Assembly: GCF_006716115.1 (NCBI RefSeq)
Contig: NZ_VFOO01000001.1
Location: forward strand, 2,728,001-2,792,000
Length of the DNA stretch: 64,000 bases
Origin: Subtercola boreus
Lineage (GTDB): Bacteria > Actinomycetota > Actinomycetes > Actinomycetales > Microbacteriaceae
Direction: 5' to 3'
Part shown: piece by piece, positions 49,429-59,533 of the stretch
Position numbering within the stretch: the stretch's first letter is position 1
Layout: every line of letters starts with the position of its first letter
Notes under the pieces: generated by a model
The model's input: the letters and a program-made list of their open reading frames with translations, nothing else
What the model was told of the DNA's origin: nothing
Database searches by the model: none
Made by a program: the position numbers and the translations under genes

Positions 49429-49444
49429 GTGGCAAGTGAGGGAT
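49429..49444. repeat. Right attachment-site repeat, in the tRNA-Tyr 3' end
   Basis: The 16-bp gtggcaagtgagggat is identical to 33902-33917. Fourteen of its bases form the acceptor-stem and T-arm end of the tRNA, so the integration restores an intact tRNA gene. Confidence 0.9.
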
Positions 49445-49511
49445 TCGAACCCCCGAAGGCTCAGCCGTCTGATTTACAGTCAGATCCCTTTGGCCGCTAG
49501 GGTAACTTGCC
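49431..49511 (-). tRNA. tRNA-Tyr: tRNA-Tyr (anticodon GTA)
   Basis: On the minus strand the 81-nt gene has acceptor arms GGCAAGT and ACTTGCC, anticodon stem-loop CTGACTGTAAATCAG with GTA, a long class II variable arm (CGGCTGAGCCTTCG region) and T arm GGGGTTCGAATCCC. The 3' CCA is not encoded. Its 3' end is the integration site of the element on its left. Confidence 0.95.
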
Positions 49512-49734
49512 GAGGCGCACCCGACCACGTCGTACAACACAACCGAAGGCGCTCGGACAAGAATACTCACAGAGCGCGGCTGGACGAAATCGGCGGCCGG
49601 GCCGACGCGCCAAGATACCGGTTCCGTATCGAAACGGCGTCAGGGCCTTCTCGGACGAGCGGCCGGGTCGGCGCTCGCTAAACTCTTCTCACTATCCCTG
49701 CGCCCCCACCCGGGCGCGTCAAAGCGAGGACGCT

Positions 49735-50787
49735 ATGCCAGGAATCGACGCTGTCGCGGCGCTCGCTGGCGTGTCCACAGCCACCGTCTCCCGCGCATTG
49801 AGCGGAAACGGGCACGTCTCCCCGTCCACCCGGGTGCGCGTGCACGACGCGGCGCGCGAGCTCGGCTACGTCGTGTCGTCGCCCGCGTCGAGCCTCGCCA
49901 GCGGGCGCACGAAGAACGTCGGCGTCGTCGTGCCGTTCATCAGCCGCTGGTTCTACTCCTCGGTACTCGAAGGCGCGGGGTCCGCGCTGCTGAAGAACGG
50001 TTACGACCTCACGCTCTACGGCCTGACCGGCGGAGGCGGCGTCGACGAGCGGCGGAGCGTCTTCGAGCACTTCCTGCTCCGGAAACGCGTGGATGCCGTG
50101 CTCGCCCTCACCATCGAACTCACCACCGGCGAACTGCAGTCACTGCTCGACCTGAAGAAGCCGATCGTGGGGATCGGCGGGCCGCTGGCCGGCGTGCAGA
50201 CCCTCAGCATCGACGACGTCGGCGTCGCGCTGCTCGCCACCGAGCACCTTCTCGGCCTCGGTCATCGATGCATCGGGATGATCGGGGGCGAGTCGGGCTT
50301 CGAGCTCGACTTCCATCTGCCGACGAACCGCCGCGCGGGGTACGAGCGCGCGCTGAGGTCGGCGGGGATCGAGCCGGCCCCCCATCTCTTCCTCCCCGCG
50401 GACTTCACGATCCGCGGTGGATACCAAGCGGCGACGGCGCTGCTCCGCGATCCGCGGTCGCGGCCATCCGCCCTCTTCGCGGCGTCGGACGAGATGGCGA
50501 TGGGATCGATCCTCGCCGCCCGTGACCTCGGGCTGAGCGTGCCCGGCGACGTATCGATCATCGGCATCGACGGGCACGAGCACTCCGACTTCTTCGGGCT
50601 GACGACGGTCGCGCAGTTCCCCGAGCGCCAGGGCGCGCACGCGGTCGAGATGCTGATGGACCAGCTGCACCCCGGCCGCCGCGACCCGACCCCCACGAAC
50701 ATCCCGCTCCCGGTGGAGCTCATCGTGCGCACCTCGACGGCTCCCCCGTCGCCCCCTCCTCTCCCGCCCGCCGCCCCCGCCCCCTGA
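49735..50787 (+). CDS. LacI-family transcriptional regulator
   Basis: The ATG at 49735 with an upstream agcgagga gives 350 residues. The N-terminal helix-turn-helix reads VAALAGVSTATVSRALSGNG and the hinge LGYVVSSPASSLASGRT. A periplasmic-binding-protein-like sensor domain follows (NVGVVVPFISRWFYSSVLEG, then GDVSIIGIDGHEHSDFFGL). It should repress sugar-use genes until its ligand binds. No target operon lies next to it; the gene stands alone between the tRNA and a long inverted repeat. The C-terminus is Pro-rich. Confidence 0.88.
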   Translation: MPGIDAVAALAGVSTATVSRALSGNGHVSPSTRVRVHDAARELGYVVSSPASSLASGRTKNVGVVVPFISRWFYSSVLEGAGSALLKNGYDLTLYGLTGGGGVDERRSVFEHFLLRKRVDAVLALTIELTTGELQSLLDLKKPIVGIGGPLAGVQTLSIDDVGVALLATEHLLGLGHRCIGMIGGESGFELDFHLPTNRRAGYERALRSAGIEPAPHLFLPADFTIRGGYQAATALLRDPRSRPSALFAASDEMAMGSILAARDLGLSVPGDVSIIGIDGHEHSDFFGLTTVAQFPERQGAHAVEMLMDQLHPGRRDPTPTNIPLPVELIVRTSTAPPSPPPLPPAAPAP

Positions 50788-50791
50788 CCCC

Positions 50792-50854
50792 AATCGAAAC
50801 CCCGAAAGTTGTCGCTTAGCCGAACGGATTCCGACAATTTTCGGTGTTTCGATT
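50792..50854. repeat. Long inverted repeat between convergent genes
   Basis: Arms aatcgaaaccccgaaagttg... (50792-50814) and its complement (50832-50854) are 23 bp with two mismatches, around a 17-base loop. It lies between the convergent LacI and transglycosylase genes and could terminate both, although it is longer than a normal terminator. Confidence 0.7.
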
Positions 50855-51777
50855 CAGGCTGGGGCGTCTGTGCGCGCGGCGGTGGCCGCGAAGGTGACCG
50901 CGGCCGTCGACACCTTGAGCGCGTACGGGGTCGCGTCGTTGTAGGCCGCGATCGCGCGCTCCCAGCCGGCCAGCGTCGAGAGGTCGCCGCCCGCATAACA
51001 GAGGTAGTTGGCGGTGGCGAGCACCGAGTCGTCGAAATTCTGCGGGTCGGCGACGCCGTCACCACTGCCGTCGGTGCCCCAGTTGCGCCACGCCTCGGGA
51101 ATCAGCTGCATCGGTCCGACCGCCCGGTCGATGCTCGCGTCGCCGTCGATCGCTCCCTTGTCGCTGTCGGGGATGTTGTTCACGCCGACCCCGTCGAGCG
51201 CGATGCCGTAGATCGGCGGCGAGACCTGCCCATCGGCCGCGATACTGCTGCCGCCGTGCGTGCCGTTGCCGCTCTCGACGGAGCCGACCGCGGCGAGCGT
51301 GTTCCAGCCGAGGTGACAGGTCGGATTCTCCGTCTGCTTCGCGAGGGCGACGCCCGCGTACGACTGGATGGCGCGCACGCTCACGTTGGTCGCCTCCGCC
51401 ATGCGGGTCGCCCACGCGACATCCGTGTTGCCGGCGAGGCCCGCGAGCACTCCCGGCGCACCTGCGGCACCCGGCGCCGCGGCGACCGCGGTCGACAGCG
51501 GCGGCAGCTCGACGGCGGACGGGGCGTCCGGAGCCGCACCGCCCTCGGCGGAGACGACCGCCTGCCGGAGGGCCTCCCCCAGCGGCCCCGCCGCGAAGAC
51601 CCCGGCGACCAGGAGCGCGAGCACGGCTGCGGAGGCGCCGACCGCGATGAGGGTCGTCCGCAGGCGACGGCGGCTCCGGATGCCCGCGCGGGCCGTTCGC
51701 GCCCGCCTCCGTGCTGCAGCCCGCCGCGCCGCCGCCCGGCGTCTCGCCTGGGTGCTCGTCGCTCGCCGTTCTGCCAC
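50854..51777 (-). CDS. Lytic murein transglycosylase, membrane-anchored
   Basis: The 307-residue protein has a very basic, Arg/Ala-rich cytoplasmic start (about 35 residues), one membrane helix (LIAVGASAAVLALLVAGVFA) and an extracellular part. The SLT_2/MltB-like domain includes GWNTLAAVGSVESGNGTHGG near residue 160, with the catalytic glutamate in VESGNG, and RAVGPMQLIPEAWRNWG near residue 215. It would cleave peptidoglycan glycan strands with formation of anhydromuramic ends. It ends at the long inverted repeat and is transcribed divergently from yajQ. Confidence 0.85.
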   Translation of the reverse strand: MAERRATSTQARRRAAARRAAARRRARTARAGIRSRRRLRTTLIAVGASAAVLALLVAGVFAAGPLGEALRQAVVSAEGGAAPDAPSAVELPPLSTAVAAAPGAAGAPGVLAGLAGNTDVAWATRMAEATNVSVRAIQSYAGVALAKQTENPTCHLGWNTLAAVGSVESGNGTHGGSSIAADGQVSPPIYGIALDGVGVNNIPDSDKGAIDGDASIDRAVGPMQLIPEAWRNWGTDGSGDGVADPQNFDDSVLATANYLCYAGGDLSTLAGWERAIAAYNDATPYALKVSTAAVTFAATAARTDAPA

Positions 51778-51841
51778 CGTCCGACCCTAGCCACAGAGCC
51801 TTGGAGGATGCCCGACAGGGCCGCCGCGGTAGAATCGGCGC

Positions 51842-52330
51842 ATGGCAGATTCAAGTTTTGACATCGTGAGCAAGGTCGACAAGATGGAGGCCGACAACGC
51901 CCTGCACCAGGCGCAGAAGGAGGTCGAGTCGCGGTACGACTTCAAGAACATCGGCGCTTCGATCGACTGGAGCGGCGAGAAGATCCTGATGAAGGCGAAC
52001 TCCGAGGAGCGGGTCAAAGCCATCCTCGAGGTGTTCGAGGCGAAGCTCATCAAGCGCGGCATCAGCCTGCGGAGCCTGGATGCCGGCGAGCCGTACCCGA
52101 GCGGCAAGGAGTACCGGCTCGAAGCCGAGTTGAAGAACGGTATCGAGCAGGAGGCGGCGAAGAAGATCTCGAAGCTGATCCGCGACGAGTCGCCGAAGTC
52201 GGTCAAGAGCCAGATCCAGGGCGACGAACTGCGCGTCTCCTCGAAGAGCCGCGACGACCTCCAGGGCGTGATGGCCCTCCTGAAGAGCGCCGACCTCGAG
52301 GTCGCCGTGCAGTTCGTCAACTTCCGCTGA
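51842..52330 (+). CDS. yajQ: YajQ-family nucleotide-binding protein
   Basis: The 162-residue protein starts [20 protein letters not shown] and contains [20 protein letters not shown], both strongly conserved in the YajQ (UPF0234) family. It ends with AVQFVNFR. Members bind RNA or cyclic di-GMP in some proteobacteria; in actinobacteria the role is not established. The length is standard and the gene is monocistronic between the transglycosylase and the FprA gene. Confidence 0.95.
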   Translation: MADSSFDIVSKVDKMEADNALHQAQKEVESRYDFKNIGASIDWSGEKILMKANSEERVKAILEVFEAKLIKRGISLRSLDAGEPYPSGKEYRLEAELKNGIEQEAAKKISKLIRDESPKSVKSQIQGDELRVSSKSRDDLQGVMALLKSADLEVAVQFVNFR

Positions 52331-52403
52331 CCGCCCCTCCTGCCGCTGCCGCACTCACCGCGACGAAGCGGGTGTGCGCGGCCGCGGAGGGCCCGGCGGC
52401 GGG

Positions 52404-53765
<1,362 letters not shown>

Positions 53766-53886
53766 GAGGGTGTGTTCCTTACGTTGTGTGGGGCTGGGGC
53801 CACGCGGGAGGCGCGGCGCCAGCGGGTTGTTCGGAGCGTCCGGCCACCGCGACGGGCCAGTGGCTCAGGCGGGTCAGGCAGGCAGG

Positions 53887-54987
53887 TCAGGCGGATCGTT
53901 CCACCATCGTGTCGGCGAAACGGATCAGGGTCTTCTTCACCGTGCCCTCCGGCAACGGGTCGAGGGCGGCAACCGCGTCGGCGGCCCAGCGGCGCGACTC
54001 GACCTGGGTCTCCTCGGTCACGCGGTGGGCCCGGAGTTCGGCGATCAGCGCGTCGACCTCGGCGTCGGGCGTCGCCGCGATGCGTTCGGGGTCGAGCCGC
54101 GCGAGCAGGTCGGCGGCCGACGGGTCGGTTGACGCATCCCGTCGCAGGTACAGCAGCGGCAGGGTCACGACGCCGGCCCGGATGTCGGTGCCCGCCGTCT
54201 TGCCGGTCGCATCGCTCGGCGGGGCGAGGTCGATCACGTCGTCGACGAGCTGGAACGCGATGCCGATCTTCTCGCCGAAGTCGAAGACGGGCTGCTCGTA
54301 TTCGCTGGGAGCACGCGACACGAGGATTCCGAGCTGCGCGGAGGCCGCGATCAGCGACCCCGTCTTGTCGGCGAGCACCTGCAGGTAGTGGGCGACCTGG
54401 TCTTCGCCCTCGCGAGGCCCGACGGTCTCGTGCAACTGCCCGAGGCAGAGGCGCTCGAAGGTGTCGGCCTGCAGGCGGATGGCCCGCTCGCCGAGGATCG
54501 AGAGCAGCTTGGAGGCACGGGCGAACAGCAGGTCGCCGGTGAGGATGGCGACGGAGTTGCTCCACACGGTGTGCGCGGTCGGCACGCCCCGGCGCTGCTC
54601 CGCTTCATCCATCACGTCGTCGTGGTAGAGCGACGCGAGGTGGATCAGTTCGATGGATGTCGCGGCCGTGACCACATCGTCGGTCACGCCTTCGCCGAGC
54701 TGGGCGGTGAGGAACGCGAGCAGCGGGCGCACGCGCTTACCGCCGGCTTCGAGCAGGTAGCGAGCCGACACCTCGGCCATGCCGTCGTGGAACACGGTCT
54801 CGGCCAGCAGCTTGTCTTCGAGCCGCACGATGCCGTCGTCGACGGCCTTCGCGGCACGGCGGTCGTCGCCCGTGGAGAAGAGCCTCTCGGCCAGTGAAAA
54901 CGGCGACGAGGAGGAGGGACTGCGACGGGCGCTCTTGTTCGCAGTGGAGGCCCCGGATGCGTTCCCGGGCCAGTTGGCCTTGTTCAC
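53887..54987 (-). CDS. Polyprenyl diphosphate synthase for menaquinone side chain
   Basis: The GTG at 54987 overlaps the menG stop as GTGA and gives 366 residues. Both aspartate-rich motifs are present: LYHDDVMDEAEQRRG near residue 120 and LVDDVIDLAPPSD near residue 250, with GGKRVRPLL near residue 80. The enzyme builds a long all-trans prenyl diphosphate from isopentenyl diphosphate, used by MenA to prenylate dihydroxynaphthoate. Coupling to menG and nearby men genes makes this role highly likely. The first about 35 residues are Ser-rich and unusual. Chain length cannot be read with certainty. Confidence 0.9.
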   Translation of the reverse strand: MNKANWPGNASGASTANKSARRSPSSSSPFSLAERLFSTGDDRRAAKAVDDGIVRLEDKLLAETVFHDGMAEVSARYLLEAGGKRVRPLLAFLTAQLGEGVTDDVVTAATSIELIHLASLYHDDVMDEAEQRRGVPTAHTVWSNSVAILTGDLLFARASKLLSILGERAIRLQADTFERLCLGQLHETVGPREGEDQVAHYLQVLADKTGSLIAASAQLGILVSRAPSEYEQPVFDFGEKIGIAFQLVDDVIDLAPPSDATGKTAGTDIRAGVVTLPLLYLRRDASTDPSAADLLARLDPERIAATPDAEVDALIAELRAHRVTEETQVESRRWAADAVAALDPLPEGTVKKTLIRFADTMVERSA

Positions 54988-55742
54988 GAGGTCAAGCCTA
55001 CTGAGGGTGCGGCGTCGGCGGGGGCGGCGGCGGCAGCAGCGCGCGGCTTGGTACCGCGGTGCAGCGCAACGATGCCGAACGTGAGGTTGCGGTAGCCCAC
55101 CTGCGTGAAGCCTGCGCCGGTCATCCACCGGCTGAGGGTCTTCTGGTCGGGCCACGCCTCGATGGAGTCGGCAAGGTAGGTGTAGGCGTCGGGATTGGAT
55201 GACGCGAGCTTCGCGATCGCGGGCATGAACCGCTGCAGGTACGTGGAGTAGCCGAACTTCACGAGACTCGCCGGCGGCGTGCTGAACTCGCAGATCACGA
55301 TGCGGCCGCCCGGCTTCGTCACCCGGTAGAGCTCGGCGAGCGCCGTACGCGGCTCGACGATGTTGCGGAGACCGAACGAGATGGTCACGGCGTCGAACTC
55401 ATTGTCGGCGAACGGGAGATCCATGCCGTCGGCGACCACGAACTCGACGTTCGGGTTGCCGGCCTGCTGCCTCTTGCCCACCTCGATCATGCCGGGCGAG
55501 AAGTCGGCGGCGACCACTTTCGCTCCCCCGGCGGCGAGGCTCGCGCTCGACGTGCCCGTGCCGGCGGCGAGGTCGAGGATGCGCTCACCGCGTTTCGGGG
55601 CGACCGCCTTCGTCGTGGCGACCCGCCAGAGCAGGGCGTTGCCGACGGAGAGCACATTGTTCGTGCGGTCGTAGTGGGTCGACACATCGTCGAACATCGC
55701 AGAAACCTGCGCGGGTTGCTTGCTGAGGTCGGCCTTGGACAC
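54984..55742 (-). CDS. menG: Demethylmenaquinone methyltransferase
   Basis: The 252-residue protein is a UbiE/MenG methyltransferase: PAQVSAMFDDVSTHYDRTN at the start, the SAM-binding motif ILDLAAGTGTSSASLA near residue 60, DGMDLPFADNEFDAVTISFG near residue 112 and NIVEPRTALAELYRVTKPGG. It performs the last step of menaquinone synthesis, C-methylation of demethylmenaquinone with SAM. The extra Ala-rich tail of about 20 residues is not conserved. It overlaps the prenyl synthase gene by 4 bp. Confidence 0.95.
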   Translation of the reverse strand: MSKADLSKQPAQVSAMFDDVSTHYDRTNNVLSVGNALLWRVATTKAVAPKRGERILDLAAGTGTSSASLAAGGAKVVAADFSPGMIEVGKRQQAGNPNVEFVVADGMDLPFADNEFDAVTISFGLRNIVEPRTALAELYRVTKPGGRIVICEFSTPPASLVKFGYSTYLQRFMPAIAKLASSNPDAYTYLADSIEAWPDQKTLSRWMTGAGFTQVGYRNLTFGIVALHRGTKPRAAAAAAPADAAPSVGLTS

Positions 55743-55890
55743 CTTCCCAGTTTACGGTGCGTCTGAGCGGCATTCGGCAAAGGCTCAGGATGCGCACAGG
55801 GCTTGCGCTGGGTGGCCGGCGCGTGCGGGGTGCGGCGCATCCGGAGCAGACCGCTCTTGCGATGTCAGCGCACGGGGGCAGACTGGAAAC

Positions 55891-56862
55891 ATGGAATACA
55901 CACACCTGGGCCGCTCCGGCCTGACCGTCTCGCGCCTCTGCCTCGGCACCATGAACTTCGGGCCCCAGACCCCCGAGCCCGACTCGTTCAGCATCATGGA
56001 TTCGGCCCTCGCGAACGGCATCAACTTCTTCGATACGGCGAACGGCTACGGCGGGTCGCTCGGCCGCGGGGCCACCGAGGAGATCCTCGGCCGCTGGTTC
56101 GCCCAGGGCGGTGGCCGGCGGGAGAAGGTGGTGCTGGCGACGAAGCTGTACGCCAACATGACCGAGTGGCCGAACGATGCGAAGCTGTCGGCCCGCAACA
56201 TCCGGATGTCGCTCGATGCGAGCCTCAAACGCCTGCAGACCGACTACGTCGACCTCTACCAGTTCCACCACATCGACCGGGACACCCCGTGGGAAGAGAT
56301 CTGGCAGGCGATGGAGGTGGCCGTCACGGCGGGGAAGATCGTCTACAACGGGTCGAGCAACTTCGCCGGCTGGCACATCGCCACGGCGCAGGAGGCCGCC
56401 CGCCGGCGCAACTACACGGGGCTGGTGAGCGAGCAGTCGATCTACAACCTGCTGACGCGCGACATCGAGCTCGAGGTGATTCCCTCGGCCGTCGCGAACG
56501 GGCTGGGGATCATCCCGTGGTCGCCGCTGCAGGGCGGGCTGCTCGGCGGCGTCGTGCGGAAGCAGCGCGACGGGGTGCGCCGGCTCGAGGGGCGCGCCGC
56601 TGACGCGCTCGAAGCGAACCGCTCGGCGATCGAACAGTACGAGTCGTTCGCCGAAGAACTGGGGCACGAACCCGGCGACGTGGGGCTGGCGTGGTTGCTG
56701 CACCAGCCTGCCGTCACCGCCCCGATCATCGGGCCGCGCACGCAGGAGCAGCTGGATGCCGCACTCCGCGCCCTCGACGTGAAGCTCGATGCGGCGGCGC
56801 TGGCGCGGCTCGACGAGATCTTCCCGGGCACGAAGACGGCGCCCGAGCAGTACGCCTGGTAA
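55891..56862 (+). CDS. Aldo/keto reductase
   Basis: The ATG at 55891, preceded by gga, gives 323 residues of a TIM-barrel aldo/keto reductase. The catalytic set is visible: Asp and Tyr in FDTANGYGG near residue 50, Lys in VLATKLY near residue 85 and His in YQFHHIDRDTP near residue 124. The NADPH-binding end has PIIGPRTQEQLDAALRAL. It resembles the YajO/IolS group with broad carbonyl substrates. It is divergent from menG and followed by an inverted repeat; no link with menaquinone synthesis is required. Confidence 0.9.
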   Translation: MEYTHLGRSGLTVSRLCLGTMNFGPQTPEPDSFSIMDSALANGINFFDTANGYGGSLGRGATEEILGRWFAQGGGRREKVVLATKLYANMTEWPNDAKLSARNIRMSLDASLKRLQTDYVDLYQFHHIDRDTPWEEIWQAMEVAVTAGKIVYNGSSNFAGWHIATAQEAARRRNYTGLVSEQSIYNLLTRDIELEVIPSAVANGLGIIPWSPLQGGLLGGVVRKQRDGVRRLEGRAADALEANRSAIEQYESFAEELGHEPGDVGLAWLLHQPAVTAPIIGPRTQEQLDAALRALDVKLDAAALARLDEIFPGTKTAPEQYAW

Positions 56863-56876
56863 CGGTGCGCGCGCAT

Positions 56877-56960
56877 CTGTCGACCGAACGGACGTCGCTC
56901 AGCCAAGACGGTGCCGTATACGGGGCCACGTCTGCCGAGCGCCGTCCGTCCGTTCGGCAG
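56877..56960. repeat. Imperfect inverted repeat between two genes
   Basis: Left arm beginning ctgtcgaccgaacggacg and right arm ending cgtccgttcggcag pair at about 22 of 28 positions around a 28-base interior. It lies between the aldo/keto reductase and menF genes, and its right arm may overlap the menF promoter. Confidence 0.4.
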
Positions 56961-56995
56961 GCGGGGAGACGGGCGGGCGAGCGTACGCTGGGAGG

Positions 56996-58366
56996 GTGAC
57001 CGATTCCCGCGTGACATCCGCACCGCCCGCCGCCTCCCCCGCCCCCGAGCCGGCCGGCCGAGCCCCCGCGATTCCCCGCCTGCACGTCGAGACCTTCCCG
57101 GTCGGCGACATCCGGATGCTCGTGCCCCTGCTCGACGCGCGGCACCCGCTGCTCTGGATCCGGAAGGGCCAGGGCATGGCCGGCCGAGGCGAAGCCCTGC
57201 GGCTGGAGTTCACCGGCTCCACCCGGTTCCGCGATGCCTGCGAGGCCTGGCGCCAAGTCACCGCCGCCGCGACCGTCGTCGATCCGCTCGGCACGCCCGG
57301 CACCGGCCTCATCGCGTTCGGGGCCTTCGCGTTCTCGGGGCAGTCCGCACTGACCAGCGTGCTCATCGTTCCGGAGCTCGTGATCGGGAAGCGCGACGGG
57401 GTGTTCTGGCTGACGCGGGTGCGGGTACTGGCAGAGGGCGAGACCGTGGGTGATCCCGGGACCGCGCCGTCCGGGCATCCGGAGTCGTCGCCCACCGCCG
57501 CGCCGTCGGCTGCCCCCGCGCTGCCCGCCGCCACGGCCTTCGGAGCCGAATACCGCATTTCGCTGCTGCCCGGCCGGGCCAACGCCGACACCTACCGTGC
57601 CGCCGTCGAGCAGGCCGTCAGAGCCATCGGCGCGGGCGACCTCGAGAAGGTCGTGCTCGCCCGCGACCTCGTCGGGCACCTCCCCGGCGACTCCGACCTG
57701 CGACGGGTGATCTTCGACCTCGCGCTCGGCTACCCCGACTGCTGGACGTTCGCGGTCGACGGCCTCATCGGCTCCAGCCCCGAGACGCTCGTGCGGGTCG
57801 ACCACGGAACCGTCTCCGCGCGCGTGCTCGCCGGCACGATCTCCCGCGGACGCGACGCCGAAGCCGACCACGACCAGGCGGTCGCCCTCGCGACCAGCGC
57901 CAAAGACCTCGACGAGCACCGCTTCGCCGTCGCCAGCGTCATGACCGCGCTCGCGCCCCACTCGCAGACGGTCATCGCGAGCGAGATCCCGTTCACCCTG
58001 AAGCTCCCGAACCTCTGGCACCTCGCGAGCGATGTCGAAGGCGCGCTCAGCGACGGCAGCAGCTCGCTCGACCTGATCGCGGCGCTGCACCCGACGGCCG
58101 CGGTGGCCGGTACTCCGACTCTGGATGCGCTGGCGCTCATCGAGCGCCTCGAACCCTTCGACCGGGGCCGCTACGCGGGGCCCGTGGGCTGGGTGGGCGC
58201 CGACGGCGAGGGCGAATGGGCGGTCGCGCTCCGCTGCGCCCAGGTGAACGAGGCCGGCGACATCACGGCGTACGCCGGCGCAGGCATCGTCGCGGGCTCC
58301 GACCCGCAGCACGAGCTGCTCGAGACGAAGATGAAGTTCCGGCCGATGGTGGAGGCCTTCGGCTAG
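56996..58366 (+). CDS. menF: Isochorismate synthase
   Basis: The GTG at 56996, preceded by ggagg, gives 456 residues. The C-terminal chorismate-binding domain has KVVLARDLVGHLPG near residue 220, IGSSPETLVRVDHGTVSARV near residue 260, LAGTISRGRD near residue 280, and TAAVAGTP and GRYAGPVGWVGADGEGEWA near residues 365-400. It isomerises chorismate to isochorismate, the first committed step of menaquinone synthesis. The N-terminal about 160 residues are variable, with a Pro/Ala-rich insert near residue 165. Its end overlaps the convergent ppk2 gene by 4 bp. Salicylate- or siderophore-type synthases are less likely given the men neighbours. Confidence 0.9.
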   Translation: MTDSRVTSAPPAASPAPEPAGRAPAIPRLHVETFPVGDIRMLVPLLDARHPLLWIRKGQGMAGRGEALRLEFTGSTRFRDACEAWRQVTAAATVVDPLGTPGTGLIAFGAFAFSGQSALTSVLIVPELVIGKRDGVFWLTRVRVLAEGETVGDPGTAPSGHPESSPTAAPSAAPALPAATAFGAEYRISLLPGRANADTYRAAVEQAVRAIGAGDLEKVVLARDLVGHLPGDSDLRRVIFDLALGYPDCWTFAVDGLIGSSPETLVRVDHGTVSARVLAGTISRGRDAEADHDQAVALATSAKDLDEHRFAVASVMTALAPHSQTVIASEIPFTLKLPNLWHLASDVEGALSDGSSSLDLIAALHPTAAVAGTPTLDALALIERLEPFDRGRYAGPVGWVGADGEGEWAVALRCAQVNEAGDITAYAGAGIVAGSDPQHELLETKMKFRPMVEAFG

Positions 58367-59391
58367 CTCGCGGCCAGGCGCGCCTTCTCGACCTCGACGT
58401 CGTAGTCCGCGGGCGGCCAGTCCTGGTGCAGGTTCTGCAGGGCATCCAGAACCAGGTGCTGCACCGCGAGCCGCGCGTACCACTTGTGGTCGGCGGGAAC
58501 GACGTGCCAGGGCGCGGCCTCGGTGGAGGTGCGGTCGAAGACGAGCTGGTAGGCGTCCTGGTACTGGTTCCAGAGCAGGCGGGAGTCGATGTCGTTCGGG
58601 TTGTACTTCCAGTGCTTGTCGGGGCGTTCGAGGCGTGCGCCGAGGCGCGCCTTCTGCTCGTCGGGACTGATATTCAGGAACACCTTGATCACCGTCGTGC
58701 CCTGCTCGGTGATCTCCCGCTCGAAGTCGTTGATGATGCCGTAGCGGCCGTCGATCTCCTCGGGGCTCGCGAGTTCGAGCACGCGGCCGGCGAGAACATC
58801 CTCGTAGTGGGAGCGGTCGAACACGCCGATCTGGCCGTCGGCCGGCAGACACTTCCGGATGCGCCAGAGGAAGTCGTGGCTGAGCTCCTCGGGCGTCGGC
58901 TTCTTGAACGAGGCGTGGGTGACGCCGCCCGGGTCGACGGATCCGACGACGTGGCGCACGATGCCGCCCTTGCCCGAGGAGTCCATTCCCTGCAGCACGA
59001 GCAGCAGCGAGCGGTGCTGCTCGGGACCCTCGAACAGGCTGTTGGCGAACAGCTTCTCCTGCAGGGAGTCGACCTCGGCGGCCGCCAGGGCGAGATCGCG
59101 CACCCCGTCGGCCTTCCGTCCCTCGTAGCCCGGGGTCGCCCGCGGGTCGGTATCGCTGAGGCGGAAGCCGGCGCCGACACGCAGCAGGGGCGCCGGGTCG
59201 GCGGCCCAGGCGGTGGAGGGGAGGGCGGGTGTGTCGGCAGTGGGGTCGGCGTGCGCCTCGCGCTTGGCCGCAGCCTCGGCGGCCTGCGCCTTCGCGTCCT
59301 TCACCTTGGCGGCCTGCTCCTCGGACTTCGCGCCCTTCGCGCCCTTCGACTTCTCCGCGCTCTTCGCGCCCTTCGACTTCTTCGTCGCCAT
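58363..59391 (-). CDS. ppk2: Polyphosphate kinase 2 family protein
   Basis: The 342-residue protein starts with a lysine/alanine/serine-rich stretch of about 65 residues, then a PPK2 domain: Walker A LQGMDSSGKGGIVRH near residue 135, Walker B GVFDRSHYEDVL near residue 195 and the lid region RPDKHWKYNPNDIDSR near residue 250. PPK2 enzymes phosphorylate nucleoside mono- or diphosphates with polyphosphate. A single domain of this type suits class I or III members; the exact nucleotide cannot be fixed. The Lys-rich start may contact polyphosphate. It is convergent with menF and separated from menD by a hairpin and a G-rich repeat. Confidence 0.9.
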   Translation of the reverse strand: MATKKSKGAKSAEKSKGAKGAKSEEQAAKVKDAKAQAAEAAAKREAHADPTADTPALPSTAWAADPAPLLRVGAGFRLSDTDPRATPGYEGRKADGVRDLALAAAEVDSLQEKLFANSLFEGPEQHRSLLLVLQGMDSSGKGGIVRHVVGSVDPGGVTHASFKKPTPEELSHDFLWRIRKCLPADGQIGVFDRSHYEDVLAGRVLELASPEEIDGRYGIINDFEREITEQGTTVIKVFLNISPDEQKARLGARLERPDKHWKYNPNDIDSRLLWNQYQDAYQLVFDRTSTEAAPWHVVPADHKWYARLAVQHLVLDALQNLHQDWPPADYDVEVEKARLAAS

Positions 59392-59462
59392 GTCGCCCGC
59401 CCTCGTTGTTGCGTTGTTGCGTTCTTCCGTTGATGCGTTCCCTCACCACTATGCCGCTGACC

Positions 59463-59530
59463 AGCAATCGAGTGGGCAGTTTGGGCCCTAAATCTCCGAT
59501 TTTGGGGCCCGAACTGCCCACTCGATTGCT
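59463..59530. repeat. Near-perfect 26-bp inverted repeat upstream of ppk2
   Basis: Arms 59463-59488 and 59505-59530 pair at 25 of 26 positions, and the 16-base interior holds a further aaatc / gattt pairing. The total structure is far longer than a typical terminator and lies between the menD stop and the ppk2 start, both on the minus strand. Confidence 0.8.
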
Positions 59531-59533
59531 CTG

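Noticed and set aside
56726-59521. 931-residue minus-strand frame across menF and ppk2
   Set aside because: It is Arg/Gly-rich low-complexity sequence antisense to menF and out of frame with ppk2, without any domain.
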